The notes under the pieces were generated by a model, which did no database searches, was not told where the DNA came from, and worked only from the letters and a program-made list of their open reading frames with translations. A stretch of DNA of 64,000 nucleotides from Chitinophagaceae bacterium (GTDB lineage: Bacteria; Bacteroidota; Bacteroidia; Chitinophagales; Chitinophagaceae): positions 372,001 through 436,000 of the forward strand of contig JADKJX010000004.1 in the NCBI GenBank assembly GCA_016720775.1. The letters are read 5' to 3'. Of the stretch, positions 25,605-34,261 are shown in pieces (within the stretch, counting starts at the first letter, position 1; the number at the start of each line of letters is the position of its first letter). The position numbers were made by a program, and so were the translations under genes.

Positions 25605-26015
25605 TTACCATTTATCAGTACCCTTGCGGCGTGGGTTGGTAAACAGGTTCTTTCTGTCGTAGAATTTATCCATTACCGCTTTTACTTCACAATCCCTTTG
25701 TTGTTCCAGGAACTTTACCTGGCGCTTTTTTTCATACCAGTTCATGAAGAACCTGTTTTGCACAGACCTGATCTTGTAATCGTATGCCCTGTTGATCTGA
25801 TTTATTTGCATGTCCTTTTCCCGGGCGGTAAAATAATAGGTGTTGCCCCGGTCATCATGCTTGTCATGCTTGTCATACTTGTCATAGCTGTTCCTGTCGT
25901 CAGCTTTGGCAATGTCGTCCCGGTCTTTACCGTTCCTGTCTTCTTTTTGTCCATACTGTGCAAATGCTGAACTAACCATCATTGCAGCGATCATCATTGT
26001 AAAGATCTTTTTCAT
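25605..26015 (-). CDS. Small secreted charged protein, unknown function
   Basis: 136 residues with a signal peptide (residues 1-19, ending SSAFAQ). A low-complexity segment rich in Asp, Lys and His follows (DKYDKHDKHDDRG), coded by short tandem repeats around 25854-25890, then a helical C-terminal part with many Lys/Arg (QINQINRAYDYKIRSVQNRF). Proteins of this general kind are common in Bacteroidota, but I recognise no characterised family. No operon partner. Confidence 0.75.
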   Translation of the reverse strand: MKKIFTMMIAAMMVSSAFAQYGQKEDRNGKDRDDIAKADDRNSYDKYDKHDKHDDRGNTYYFTAREKDMQINQINRAYDYKIRSVQNRFFMNWYEKKRQVKFLEQQRDCEVKAVMDKFYDRKNLFTNPRRKGTDKW

Positions 26016-26203
26016 AATTGTATTTTTTAAAAGTTAATAATGCCTTTAAGATGGTTTAGTGTCTTTCATGTTTACAAAGAAAACGTTAAGGGATAAAAAG
26101 CGTTCGTTAACGGCATAAGCCAGCCTTTCACCATTTATAAAAAAGGCAACCGCTGTTTTGTTATTTTCGTTAGTTTAGGATCTCAAACTTAAAAACCAAC
26201 TGA

Positions 26204-26569
26204 ATGAAACAATTATTTGCGCCAATTACACTGGTAACTCTTATCATCTTTGTATCCTGCGCTAAGAAAACTGGTCCGGCCAACAGCAGTGCTGCAGAAG
26301 CACCAAAACCGAAAGCAACTTCTTACACAACGGATGTGTTACCCCTTCTCCAGGCCAGGTGTACACCTTGCCATTTCCCGTCAAAGGGTGGCAATAAGGC
26401 GAATTTTGAAACCTACGCAACTGTTTCAAAATTTGGAGCTGCCATGTTAGAGCGTGTACAAAAGAATCCGGGTGAAAGAGGATTCATGCCAATGCGCAAT
26501 CCAAAACTTTCGGAAGCAGAGATCGCCACTATAAAAAAATGGGTTGAAGGCGGGTTAGCTGAAAACTAA
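26204..26569 (+). CDS. Lipoprotein c-type cytochrome, single heme
   Basis: 121 residues. The N-terminal lipobox ends FVSC (Cys at 19), so it is lipid-anchored. The heme site is CTPCH (53-57), and the Met in GFMPM near residue 100 is a plausible axial ligand. The C-terminal helix is LSEAEIATIKKWVEGG, usual for small class I cytochromes c. It probably carries electrons at the envelope. It is convergent with the ABC permease gene, with 7 bases between stops. Confidence 0.88.
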   Translation: MKQLFAPITLVTLIIFVSCAKKTGPANSSAAEAPKPKATSYTTDVLPLLQARCTPCHFPSKGGNKANFETYATVSKFGAAMLERVQKNPGERGFMPMRNPKLSEAEIATIKKWVEGGLAEN

Positions 26570-26576
26570 GTTTCCC

Positions 26577-27623
26577 TCACGAAGCTTTTATTCTCGGATC
26601 AATGATCCGGTACAAAACATCGGCAAACAGGTTGATGAAGATGAATATACATGCACTTAATAGAACAGATCCCATCACCACCGGGTAGTCCAGTTTTTCC
26701 AGTGCATCAACCGTTATCTTTCCTATTCCTTTCCAGCCGAAAATGTATTCGATAAAGAACGCACCGGCCAACAGTTCGGCAAACCAGCCCGTAATGGCTG
26801 TTATTACCGGGTTGAGCGCATTGCGTAATGCGTGGCGGAAGATGATGCTTCTTTTTGGTAACCCTTTTGCATAAGCCGTACGGATATAATCCTGGCTCAA
26901 TACATCCAGCATGGAACTGCGGGTGAGTTGCGTAATGATGGCAAGCGGACGGATGCCTAATGTAAAGGCAGGAAGTATAAGATTTTTGAGGCTGAGGTAT
27001 TTTGCGCCGGTCACTTCATCAATATCGTACCAGCTACCGGTTAAATTGAGGCCGGTATATGAATGCAATACCACGCCAAACAAAAAGGCAATGATGATGG
27101 CCATGAAAAAAGAGGGCGCTGAAATACCGGCAATGCTGGAGAATACGGCCGTGGTATCCATCCAGGTTCCTTTTTTAACTGCAGCCAATACCCCCAGCAA
27201 TATGCCTATGATTGTTGCAAACAGCATGGCTGAAAAAGCGAGGAGCAATGTGCCGGGCAATGCTTCCAGCAAGACCTGCCCCACTTCTTTTTTGGTTTGA
27301 TAACTTTTGCGCAGGTAAGGGATTTTTATTCCAAACTTTTTATCTCCCCCGATAAACAGGCCCCTGAGCTGTTTTTTTTCAATATCGGCTTTGCTGTGTA
27401 CACAAACCGGGGAAACATCATTGAGATAAAGAAAGAACTGTTTCCACTTGGGCTGATCGAGGTAAAGATCGCTGCGGATATTATCCATCGTTTTCTTATC
27501 GCCTGTTTGTCCCACGATCATCCTTGCCGGGTCACCGAATCCCTGGAACATGATAAATACCAGCGTTACCACGCCAAGCAGTACTAACACAGAGTAAAAT
27601 ATTTTTTTCAGGATGTATGCCAT
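26577..27623 (-). CDS. ABC transporter permease, DppB/OppB family
   Basis: 348 residues with about six membrane helices, starting YILKKIFYSVLVLLGVVTLVFIMF. The permease loop EAA-like motif lies around RTAYAKGLPKRSIIFRHALRNALNPV, as in dipeptide/oligopeptide/nickel permeases. No ATPase, second permease or binding protein is encoded in the window, so the transporter would need partners elsewhere. It is the last gene of a DUF1599 - BT_3928 - permease run with short gaps (24 and 19 bases). Confidence 0.9.
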   Translation of the reverse strand: MAYILKKIFYSVLVLLGVVTLVFIMFQGFGDPARMIVGQTGDKKTMDNIRSDLYLDQPKWKQFFLYLNDVSPVCVHSKADIEKKQLRGLFIGGDKKFGIKIPYLRKSYQTKKEVGQVLLEALPGTLLLAFSAMLFATIIGILLGVLAAVKKGTWMDTTAVFSSIAGISAPSFFMAIIIAFLFGVVLHSYTGLNLTGSWYDIDEVTGAKYLSLKNLILPAFTLGIRPLAIITQLTRSSMLDVLSQDYIRTAYAKGLPKRSIIFRHALRNALNPVITAITGWFAELLAGAFFIEYIFGWKGIGKITVDALEKLDYPVVMGSVLLSACIFIFINLFADVLYRIIDPRIKAS

Positions 27624-27642
27624 TAGTAAACGATCATAATAA

Positions 27643-28793
27643 TTATTTAAATGTTTCCGTCAAAGATTTAAAGCCTCCGGTTTGAGGCACTTTTTTAAAA
27701 TCAGCCCAACTCCATTTTTTTTGGATCACTGCTCCTTTCATAAGATACAAAGTTGGATTAACTCTTGCTGCAGTTTTTATAACCGTCCCATCGCAGCCGA
27801 GTACCTGTACATTCATCGGGTCACGGCCATGATTAAATTTATTATCCATTTCCCTGGGCTGGGCCGTTACCACAAAATGCGTTATGAATTTGTCACGGTG
27901 TGCCAGGTAACCAATTGTTTCACTCCATTCTTCATCGCCGGGGTATTCCTTCATAAACAATAAATAATATTCTCCTGCAGAATTGAGCAACGCTTCCGTA
28001 GTATCGGTGCCGCTTAATGTGGTGAGTGAAAAATCATTGATCAGCGGAATATTATTCTTCCCTTTTTTTACCAGTTCCTGTTTCCTTTCTGCAAATTCCA
28101 GGTACTGTCGGGCAACTCATTCACTTTAAACTCTTTTAACTGACCGTTCTTTTTATAAACAAAAACATAGTCGTATTTATCCGGAACGGCATCTTTCGGC
28201 ATCTTCCTTAACTCCAGAATATTATTACCGGCCTTAAACGGCAGGCAATCAATTACCGGCAGATGCCTTAACACATACCATTGTAAACCCAACACAGCAA
28301 AAAGAGAAAGTAAGATCAAACCCAGGCTGACTTTATTGGAGAAAATGGGTTTGATATGTTTTATGCCAAATACGATCAGCAGCACCAACACCGAAAGAAT
28401 AATATCTTTTGTAAAGGTCTGAATCGGCGTAAGCGGAATACAATCACCAAAACAACCGCAGGCACGTATCTTGCCGCTGAACAATACAAAGCTGGTAAGA
28501 AAAGTAAAGAACAGCATCAGCAGCAATAAAAAGAAAGAAACGGTTTTTTTCCACCAGCCAAGCAGTAAAGCAATTCCCAATACCACTTCAAGTGTTATCA
28601 TCAAAACAGAGAACAATAAGGCATGGGCATACAACCAATCCATTACCGAAGGAAGAAAGCCACCGGCAGCCCACACTTCAAAGAATTCCTGCATTTTGTA
28701 AGCAAGTCCCAACGGATCGATCGCTTTTACCAGGCCTGAAAAAATGAACAGGCATCCTACCAGTACCCTTGCAATATTCACTGTTTGTTTCAT
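27643..28793 (-). CDS. BT_3928 family protein: DoxX-like membrane part plus thioredoxin-like part (frameshifted)
   Basis: Two frames encode one protein. Residues 1-225 (28793 to about 28100) are a DoxX-type four-helix membrane domain with Cys motif RACGCFGDC. The second frame, from about 28099 to 27643, continues with FAERKQELVKKGKNNIPLIND, then TLYLMKGAVIQKKWSWADF, and matches the C-terminal thioredoxin-like part of BT_3928 proteins. Adding one G at TGGAATTTGCAG (near 28096-28100) joins them as STWEFAERK. In Bacteroidota this gene usually lies with DUF1599 and folP, as here. The break is either a true mutation or a consensus error. Confidence 0.85.
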
Positions 28794-28817
28794 GATACGT
28801 TTAACTAATTATAAAAG

Positions 28818-29366
28818 TTACCCCTTGTGCAGCTCCTCATCGATCAATATCAAACCAAAAGCGGCATAATTAATGATGTCGTAAAAATTAGCATCAATTC
28901 CTTCGCTGATGATGGTCTTGCCTTTGTTGAGGAGGATCTGTTTAATGCGTAGGATCTTCGCCAGCATCAGGTCAACAAAACTCTCCTGACTCATCTCCCG
29001 CCATGCTTCGCCGTAATCGTGGTTCTTATCCTCCATCAGTTTTTTTGCAATGCCCGCTTTTTCGCTGTATAGTTTCTCTACAATATCAACAGGAAGTTCT
29101 TCCAGTTCATCGTCTTCAATATCCAATTGTATCAAACCGATGATGCCATAATTGAGGATCCCTTTGAATTCACTGATGATGTCGTCGCCTATCTTCTGCA
29201 CGCCCATTTCCTGGATGGTGCGTATTCGTTTTGCTTTTATATAGATCTGGTCGGCTACCGAAATGGTTCGGTACACCCGCCAGGACGTACCATAGTCTTT
29301 TGTTTTTTTAAGAAATATCTCTTTGCAGGAGGCAACGGCTTTATCGTATTGCTGTTTCGTACTCAT
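28818..29366 (-). CDS. DUF1599 domain protein
   Basis: 182 residues with two related helical halves, each with a KDYG/HDYGxxWR motif (KTKDYGTSWRVYR near 22-34 and KNHDYGEAWREM near 113-124). This is the DUF1599 layout. The function is unknown, though the fold resembles nucleotide pyrophosphohydrolases. It starts a leftward run with BT_3928 and the ABC permease and is divergent from folP. Confidence 0.9.
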   Translation of the reverse strand: MSTKQQYDKAVASCKEIFLKKTKDYGTSWRVYRTISVADQIYIKAKRIRTIQEMGVQKIGDDIISEFKGILNYGIIGLIQLDIEDDELEELPVDIVEKLYSEKAGIAKKLMEDKNHDYGEAWREMSQESFVDLMLAKILRIKQILLNKGKTIISEGIDANFYDIINYAAFGLILIDEELHKG

Positions 29367-29424
29367 TTATCAGTGTGCATTTGTAACTTAGTGCGATAAT
29401 AATTCAAAATAACTGAAAAAACGG

Positions 29425-30258
29425 ATGTACAGTATAAACTGCAGGGGAAGGTTACTGAGCATAAAGGAACCATTGGTAATGGGCATCATCAATGCCACTC
29501 CCGATTCTTTTTATGAAGGTCAATTGAACTACGGTGTTGAAGGTATTGTTTTTCTCGCCGGAAAAATGATCGCAGATGGTGCAGACATCCTGGATGTGGG
29601 CGGATTAAGCACAAGGCCGGGCAGCAAACCCGTTTCGGTTGAGGAAGAAACAAACAGGGTCATCCCGGCGATCAAGGCCATTGCAGGTAAATATCCCGAA
29701 GCAATCTTATCGGTTGACACATACAACAGCATTGTTGCCCAAAAAGCAGTGGAAGCCGGTGCTGGCATCGTGAATGACATCAGTGCCGGAAACCTGGATA
29801 AAGAGATGCTGGCCACTGTAGCCCGCCTGCAGGTTCCGTATATATGCATGCACATGAAGGGTACGCCGGAAACCATGCAGAAGGAGGCGGTGTATGAAGA
29901 CCTGGTAAATGAAGTACTTGATTTCTTTATCGAAAAAATTGATGCATGCACCCGGCTGGGTATAAAAGACATTATCATTGATCCGGGTTTTGGCTTTGGC
30001 AAAACCACCGAACACAATTTTCAGCTTTTGAAAAAGCTGGAAATATTTTCAATAGTAAATAAACCATTGCTTGCGGGCCTGTCAAGAAAAAGCAGCATTT
30101 ACAAAACGCTGGGTACCTCGGCAGCCGAAGCACTGAACGGCACCACCGTTTTAAATACCATCGCATTGCTGCATGGCGCTTCCATACTGCGTGTGCATGA
30201 TGTGAAGGAAGCAAAAGAAGCCATAACGCTTTATGGTGCATACAAAAAAGCGACCTGA
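29425..30258 (+). CDS. folP: Dihydropteroate synthase
   Basis: 277 residues, typical length. Motifs are VMGIINATPDSFYEG (near 20-33), DILDVGGLSTRPGS (near 54-67), SVDTYNS and IIIDPGFGFGKTTEHN. The enzyme joins para-aminobenzoate to dihydropterin pyrophosphate in folate synthesis and is the sulfonamide target. The stop codon TGA lies within the stem of a terminator. It is divergent from DUF1599, conserved neighbours in Bacteroidota. Confidence 0.95.
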   Translation: MYSINCRGRLLSIKEPLVMGIINATPDSFYEGQLNYGVEGIVFLAGKMIADGADILDVGGLSTRPGSKPVSVEEETNRVIPAIKAIAGKYPEAILSVDTYNSIVAQKAVEAGAGIVNDISAGNLDKEMLATVARLQVPYICMHMKGTPETMQKEAVYEDLVNEVLDFFIEKIDACTRLGIKDIIIDPGFGFGKTTEHNFQLLKKLEIFSIVNKPLLAGLSRKSSIYKTLGTSAAEALNGTTVLNTIALLHGASILRVHDVKEAKEAITLYGAYKKAT

Positions 30259-30275
30259 GTTACCAGGCCGCTTTT
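30246..30275. terminator. Bidirectional terminator between folP and FKBP genes
   Basis: AAAAGCG-A-CCTG (30246-30257) pairs with CAGG-C-CGCTTTT (30264-30275) with one mismatch. The folP stop codon lies inside the stem. Confidence 0.8.
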
Positions 30276-30296
30276 AAATAAATATATACGCTTCGT

Positions 30297-31349
30297 TTAT
30301 TTCTTCATTGCTTTCTCAATACTGTCGGTACGTGCTTTTTCCTGTTCCTGCATCTTACGCATTTGTTCTTCCTGAAGTTTTTGCTGCTTTGCGGTATACG
30401 CCTCTTCACTTACTACATCTTTTACTTCGATATCGAAAATAAGATTTGTATTTGGTTTGATCACTCCGCCATTACCCTGGGTTCCGTAACCCAATGATGA
30501 AGGAATGTAAAGAGTGGCTTTTGAACCGCCCTTAAGCTGTAACAGGGCATCTGTCCAGCCGGGTATTACCGAACCCTGGCCCATCAGTTCCCATATTTTT
30601 ACTTCATAAGGCTGCGCATGCTGAAACTTAGGATCAACATTTGAATCGAACACAATAGCACTGTCGAGCGTTCTACCGGTATAATTCACCGTGGCGATGG
30701 AATTAAAGTTGATACTTTCACCGGTGCCTTCTGTTTGTACAGAAATATAAGTACCCCATTTCCCTTTTTGTGCTTTGATGTTGTTCCTGGTTAAGTAATC
30801 AGCAATGATCTTGTCGTCTTTTGCTAACTGCTCTTTGTTTTTGGCAAGTTCTTTACCAATGTCTTCCATTTGTTTTTTAAACAGGTTTGGCTTCATGATG
30901 ATCCTTTCCGCCTTATTGGCGCTATCAGCCTGCTCTCTCGTTTTAAAGATATTCTTCAGCGTAACATGTGTGTACATGAATTTCCCTTTCTTCATGAAAG
31001 AAGGTATCTGGTCACCCATACGCTTCATCAATGAATCACTCGGTATGCGTATTACAAGGCTGTCGCCGATCCGCAGGTTACGCATCACTTTAAAATATTC
31101 CAGCGGGGTATTAACCGAATCAAACACCTGGATACGGGGCATGAAATCATGGCTGTCGTACAACACGGTGTCTTTTGTACCGCTGTAAACCTGCTTAACA
31201 TGCAACTGAATAAAATCGCCGTAGTTGATCTTATTTCCACTGCCATTTGCAATGAGTTTATACTCCAGGCCTTTTTCGCCCTTTTTAAAACCACCTGTGC
31301 AGGCTGTTAATGCAAGAATGCAAAAAGCCAGGTAAAAGAATTGTTTCAT
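30297..31349 (-). CDS. FKBP-type peptidyl-prolyl isomerase lipoprotein
   Basis: 350 residues with a lipobox ending LTAC (Cys at 17). An N-terminal FKBP-like region (YGDFIQLHVKQVYSG) is followed by a helical linker. The main FKBP domain is in the last third (VNYTGRTLDSAIVFDSN, VIPGWTDALLQLKGGSKATLYIPSSLGYG). It probably assists protein folding in the periplasm. The last ~30 residues are charged and helical. It lies 14 bases after the DHH phosphoesterase gene in one operon. Confidence 0.93.
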   Translation of the reverse strand: MKQFFYLAFCILALTACTGGFKKGEKGLEYKLIANGSGNKINYGDFIQLHVKQVYSGTKDTVLYDSHDFMPRIQVFDSVNTPLEYFKVMRNLRIGDSLVIRIPSDSLMKRMGDQIPSFMKKGKFMYTHVTLKNIFKTREQADSANKAERIIMKPNLFKKQMEDIGKELAKNKEQLAKDDKIIADYLTRNNIKAQKGKWGTYISVQTEGTGESINFNSIATVNYTGRTLDSAIVFDSNVDPKFQHAQPYEVKIWELMGQGSVIPGWTDALLQLKGGSKATLYIPSSLGYGTQGNGGVIKPNTNLIFDIEVKDVVSEEAYTAKQQKLQEEQMRKMQEQEKARTDSIEKAMKK

Positions 31350-31363
31350 TGTTTTTTATTGAT

Positions 31364-32383
31364 TTAAAATTTATAACTACTTAACTGATCTGCATTTTCT
31401 TTCATGGCCGCTTTGAATTTGACGATCACTTCATCCAATGGTTCTTTACTAAAACCACCGGCTGCATTAAAATGTCCACCGCCATTAAAATATTTACGGG
31501 CAAAGGTATTCACATCAAAACCACCCTTACTACGGAAAGAACTTTTGCGTTCCTCTCCCCGGTCGATTATGATGGCTGCCAGTTTGATACCCTGTATGCT
31601 GAGCGGATAATTTACCAGTCCTTCCGTATCGCCGGTACGGACATTGAACTTGATAAGGTCTGCCTGTGGTATGGCAATAAGCGCCGTATTGTATTCGTAA
31701 AAAACTTCCATGCGGTTCAGCAACACATGACCGATAAAACGGAAGCGGTTCTCCAGAAAATTATCGAACAGTTCTTCATGCACCCGGCTGTGCTGTAATC
31801 CTCTTTCCTTTAGGTCGGCGATCATTTTATGAACACTTGCCGTGGTAGATGGAAAACGAAAAGAGCCCGTATCGGTCATGGCACCGGCATATAAACATTC
31901 GGCCACCGCTTCATTTATCATATCATCAAAACCCGTGGCTTTGATAAAGTCATAGACCATTTCAGCCGTGGAACTTTTTCCCGTATCGCTGTTGCCATAA
32001 GCAAATACTTCCACCTGAGGTTCCCGGTGATGGTCGATCAATATTCTTACGCCTTTTGCCTGTGCCAGTTTTTCTTCCATGCGCTTGGTGCGGCTCAGTA
32101 CATTAAAATCGAGGCAGAATATCCAGTCTGCGGCATCAATGGCTGCATTGGCTTTTGGCTCCACCGCTTCATAGTCCAGCACTTTTTTGCAATCGGGCAT
32201 CCAGTTTAAAAAAGAAGCCCAGTTGGTAGGAGAAATAACCGTAACGTTATGCCCGAGTTGGGTTAAAAAATGATACAGCCCCAGCGATGATCCCATGGCA
32301 TCGGCATCGGGTTTCTGGTGCATGGTTATCAGCACGTTTTTAGGCTGAGATAACTGGCTGTTTATATTTTGTAGTGGCTGCAT
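31364..32383 (-). CDS. DHH family phosphoesterase (NrnA-like)
   Basis: 339 residues from the ATG at 32383; the TTG at 32395 is rejected because the -7 box overlaps it. The DHH domain has MHQKPDADAMGSSLG, CLDFN and LIDHHREPQ (the DHH motif). The DHHA1 domain has GGGHFNAAGG near the C-terminus. NrnA-type enzymes degrade short oligoribonucleotides and 3'-phosphoadenosine 5'-phosphate. A TACTTTTG box is only nine bases from the ATG. It is followed by the FKBP gene and divergent from ndk. Confidence 0.92.
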   Translation of the reverse strand: MQPLQNINSQLSQPKNVLITMHQKPDADAMGSSLGLYHFLTQLGHNVTVISPTNWASFLNWMPDCKKVLDYEAVEPKANAAIDAADWIFCLDFNVLSRTKRMEEKLAQAKGVRILIDHHREPQVEVFAYGNSDTGKSSTAEMVYDFIKATGFDDMINEAVAECLYAGAMTDTGSFRFPSTTASVHKMIADLKERGLQHSRVHEELFDNFLENRFRFIGHVLLNRMEVFYEYNTALIAIPQADLIKFNVRTGDTEGLVNYPLSIQGIKLAAIIIDRGEERKSSFRSKGGFDVNTFARKYFNGGGHFNAAGGFSKEPLDEVIVKFKAAMKENADQLSSYKF

Positions 32384-32392
32384 AAAGCGGCG

Positions 32393-32400
32393 CAAAAGTA
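32393..32400 (-). promoter_or_regulatory. -7 box (TACTTTTG) upstream of DHH phosphoesterase
   Basis: Exact TAnnTTTG on the minus strand, nine bases before the ATG at 32383, so the 5' leader would be only a few bases. Confidence 0.6.
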
Positions 32401-32406
32401 ATTGAA

Positions 32407-32503
32407 AGTTTTGAGTTTGTGGTTTGGAGTTTATGGTTTGTGGTTTTATAACAGCTTTCTAACTAAAAAACGCCAAAAACTTCAAACCTCAAACTACAAA
32501 CCG
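32407..32503. repeat. Hairpin repeat family C (GTTTGTGGTTTGGAG words) between divergent promoters
   Basis: Left arm about 32407-32445 with reiterated GTTT(G)TGG words; right arm 32479-32503 (AACTTCAAACCTCAAACTAC...). It sits between the -7 boxes of the DHH and ndk genes. Confidence 0.75.
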
Positions 32504-32505
32504 CC

Positions 32506-32513
32506 TATCTTTG
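32506..32513 (+). promoter_or_regulatory. -7 box (TATCTTTG) upstream of ndk
   Basis: Exact TAnnTTTG, 19 bases before the ndk ATG. Confidence 0.6.
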
Positions 32514-32532
32514 CGGCTCAAAAAAGATAAAA

Positions 32533-32949
32533 ATGAGCAATAGAACATTTACAATGATCAAACCCGATGCAACAGCCAAGGGAAATACAGGCGCTATCCT
32601 TTCTATGATAAATGCCGCCGGTTTCCGCATTGTTGCTATGAAAATGACAAAACTGAGCAAGGAAAAAGCCGGTGAATTTTATGCCGTGCATGCGGCCAGG
32701 CCTTTTTACGGAGAGCTGGTTGAATTCATGAGCAGCGGCCCCATTACCGCAGCCATTCTTGAAAAAGACAATGCCGTGGAAGACTTCCGCAAGCTGATCG
32801 GTGCCACCAACCCTGCCGAAGCAGCCGAGGGAACCATCCGCAAACTATATGCTGCATCCATCGGCGAAAATGCCGTTCATGGAAGCGACAGCAACGAGAA
32901 CGCAGCCATTGAAGGCGATTTCTTCTTCAGCAAGCTGGAACAATTCTGA
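32533..32949 (+). CDS. ndk: Nucleoside diphosphate kinase
   Basis: 138 residues, normal length. The N-terminus TFTMIKPDATAKGNTGAIL and the active-site region NAVHGSDSNENAAIEGDFFF are present, with the phosphorylated His at 116. The enzyme transfers gamma-phosphate between nucleoside triphosphates and diphosphates. It has its own promoter and terminator, so it is monocistronic. Confidence 0.97.
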   Translation: MSNRTFTMIKPDATAKGNTGAILSMINAAGFRIVAMKMTKLSKEKAGEFYAVHAARPFYGELVEFMSSGPITAAILEKDNAVEDFRKLIGATNPAEAAEGTIRKLYAASIGENAVHGSDSNENAAIEGDFFFSKLEQF

Positions 32950-32968
32950 TAACAAGATCATTTTCAAT

Positions 32969-33000
32969 AAAAATGCCCCTGCAATCCAGGGGCATTTTTA
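32969..33000 (+). terminator. Intrinsic terminator after ndk
   Basis: Twelve-base perfect stem AAAATGCCCCTG (32970-32981) / CAGGGGCATTTT (32987-32998). Confidence 0.9.
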
Positions 33001-33199
33001 TTGAAATCAAGCACAAACAAACATGATCCAGGGTTAGAGTGGGTAAAATGCAATTAGTTTTTAGGGATTGCCTGCCTTTTTAACGTCGGCAATGCGGCAA
33101 TATTGCATAAACCCGGTTGAAACCCATGCAGACAGCCATGAATAAAAATAAGGACGAAATCAATACTGCAAGACAATAATCCCTTAATATGGAATGTTG

Positions 33200-33207
33200 T
33201 AGATTTG
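33200..33207 (+). promoter_or_regulatory. -7 box (TAGATTTG) upstream of arginase-family gene
   Basis: Exact TAnnTTTG, 27 bases before the ATG at 33235. The rest of the 33001-33199 gap shows nothing recognisable. Confidence 0.5.
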
Positions 33208-33234
33208 AGTCTTGCTATAACGAAGCTTTCATTT

Positions 33235-34182
33235 ATGAAAAATATTAAACTGATTGAAGTACCCTCAGAGATCGGCGCCGGTACCCGTGGCGCCAGCCTG
33301 GGCATTGATGCCATCAAAATAGCTGCCCTGGATTTTATGAGCAATTTCTTTGTTCACTTTCCTTCTGAAAAGATCGAGGTGGAGAACCGGATCTTATTCG
33401 AGCCCATCCAATCGCCCTACGCCAAGCGTATGCAGGGCGTACTCACCATGTACGAACGGGTGAGCAAGGCGGTCTGCGATTCCATCAAAGGACATTTTTT
33501 CCCGGTAGTCATCAGCGGCGACCACAGCAATGCCGGCGGCACTATTGCCGGAATAAAAATGGCAAAACCAAAAAGCAAACTGGGTGTGATATGGATCGAT
33601 GCACATGCCGACCTGCACACACCATATACCACCCCATCAGGCAATATGCACGGGATGCCATTGGCAGTTTCCATTGCCGAGGACAACCAGGAATGTAAAG
33701 TGCACGACCTGGATGAAAAGACATTCAAACAATGGGAGCAATTGAAAAATATGGGCAAGAGTGGACAGAAGGTCTTGCCTGAAGATGTGGTATTTATTTC
33801 GCTGCGTGACTTTGAAAAGGAAGAAAAACACCTTATTGAAAAGCACGGCATGAAAGTGATCACTACTTCGGAAGTGCGGCGAACAGGTGCTGAGAATGTT
33901 TGCCGCAAGGTATTGCGGTACCTGAGCGACTGCACCGATATTTATGTGAGCTTTGATGTGGACAGCCTGGATGCTTCCATCTCAAAAGGCACAGGCACCC
34001 CGGTGAGCAATGGACTAAAGGAACGTGAAGTAGAAGACCTGATCAGTAAATTTATGCAGAACCGGAAGATATGCTGCTTTGAGATCACCGAAGTGAACCC
34101 CACGCTTGATAAAGAGAACCTGATGGCCGAAATTGCATTTAATATTCTGCAGCGGAGTGTGAATGTGCTGATGATGAATTAA
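33235..34182 (+). CDS. Arginase/formimidoylglutamase family hydrolase
   Basis: 315 residues from the ATG at 33235, chosen because it starts MKNIKLIEVPSEIGAGTRGAS and lies downstream of the -7 box. The binuclear manganese site is visible: GDHSNAGG, IWIDAHADLHTP and YVSFDVDSLDAS. This is the ureohydrolase family. Arginase is favoured because a CtlX-like citrulline/arginine hydrolase follows two genes downstream, but formimidoylglutamase cannot be excluded. Confidence 0.88.
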   Translation: MKNIKLIEVPSEIGAGTRGASLGIDAIKIAALDFMSNFFVHFPSEKIEVENRILFEPIQSPYAKRMQGVLTMYERVSKAVCDSIKGHFFPVVISGDHSNAGGTIAGIKMAKPKSKLGVIWIDAHADLHTPYTTPSGNMHGMPLAVSIAEDNQECKVHDLDEKTFKQWEQLKNMGKSGQKVLPEDVVFISLRDFEKEEKHLIEKHGMKVITTSEVRRTGAENVCRKVLRYLSDCTDIYVSFDVDSLDASISKGTGTPVSNGLKEREVEDLISKFMQNRKICCFEITEVNPTLDKENLMAEIAFNILQRSVNVLMMN

Positions 34183-34190
34183 ATATTTTT

Positions 34191-34244
34191 TGAACCACAA
34201 AGGCACAAAGTTGGCTTTGTGTTTCTTCGTGCCTTTGTGGTTCA
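34191..34244. repeat. Hairpin repeat family A, variant copy (CACAAAGG words)
   Basis: TGAACCACAAAGGCACAAAG (34191-34210) with the inverse GTGCCTTTGTGGTTCA at 34229-34244. The outer GAACCACA/TGTGGTTC is shared with the other family A copies. Confidence 0.8.
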
Positions 34245-34261
34245 ATGCTCTAATTTTATTT

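Noticed and set aside
24814..25611. 265-codon open frame antisense to the Tat/DsrE-like gene
   Set aside because: The sense frame has a clear Tat signal, a known fold and a terminator; the antisense translation is Cys/Ser-rich without family features.
25854..25890. Short tandem repeat as a regulatory microsatellite
   Set aside because: It is in frame and codes the Asp/Lys/His segment of a secreted protein; unit variation keeps the frame.
33001..33199. Gap before the arginase-family gene searched for an RNA gene or riboswitch
   Set aside because: No cloverleaf, terminator or conserved riboswitch core is visible beyond the -7 box at 33200.
33417..33935. 172-codon frame antisense to the arginase-family gene
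   Set aside because: The sense strand carries all metal-binding motifs; the antisense frame is a codon-bias shadow.
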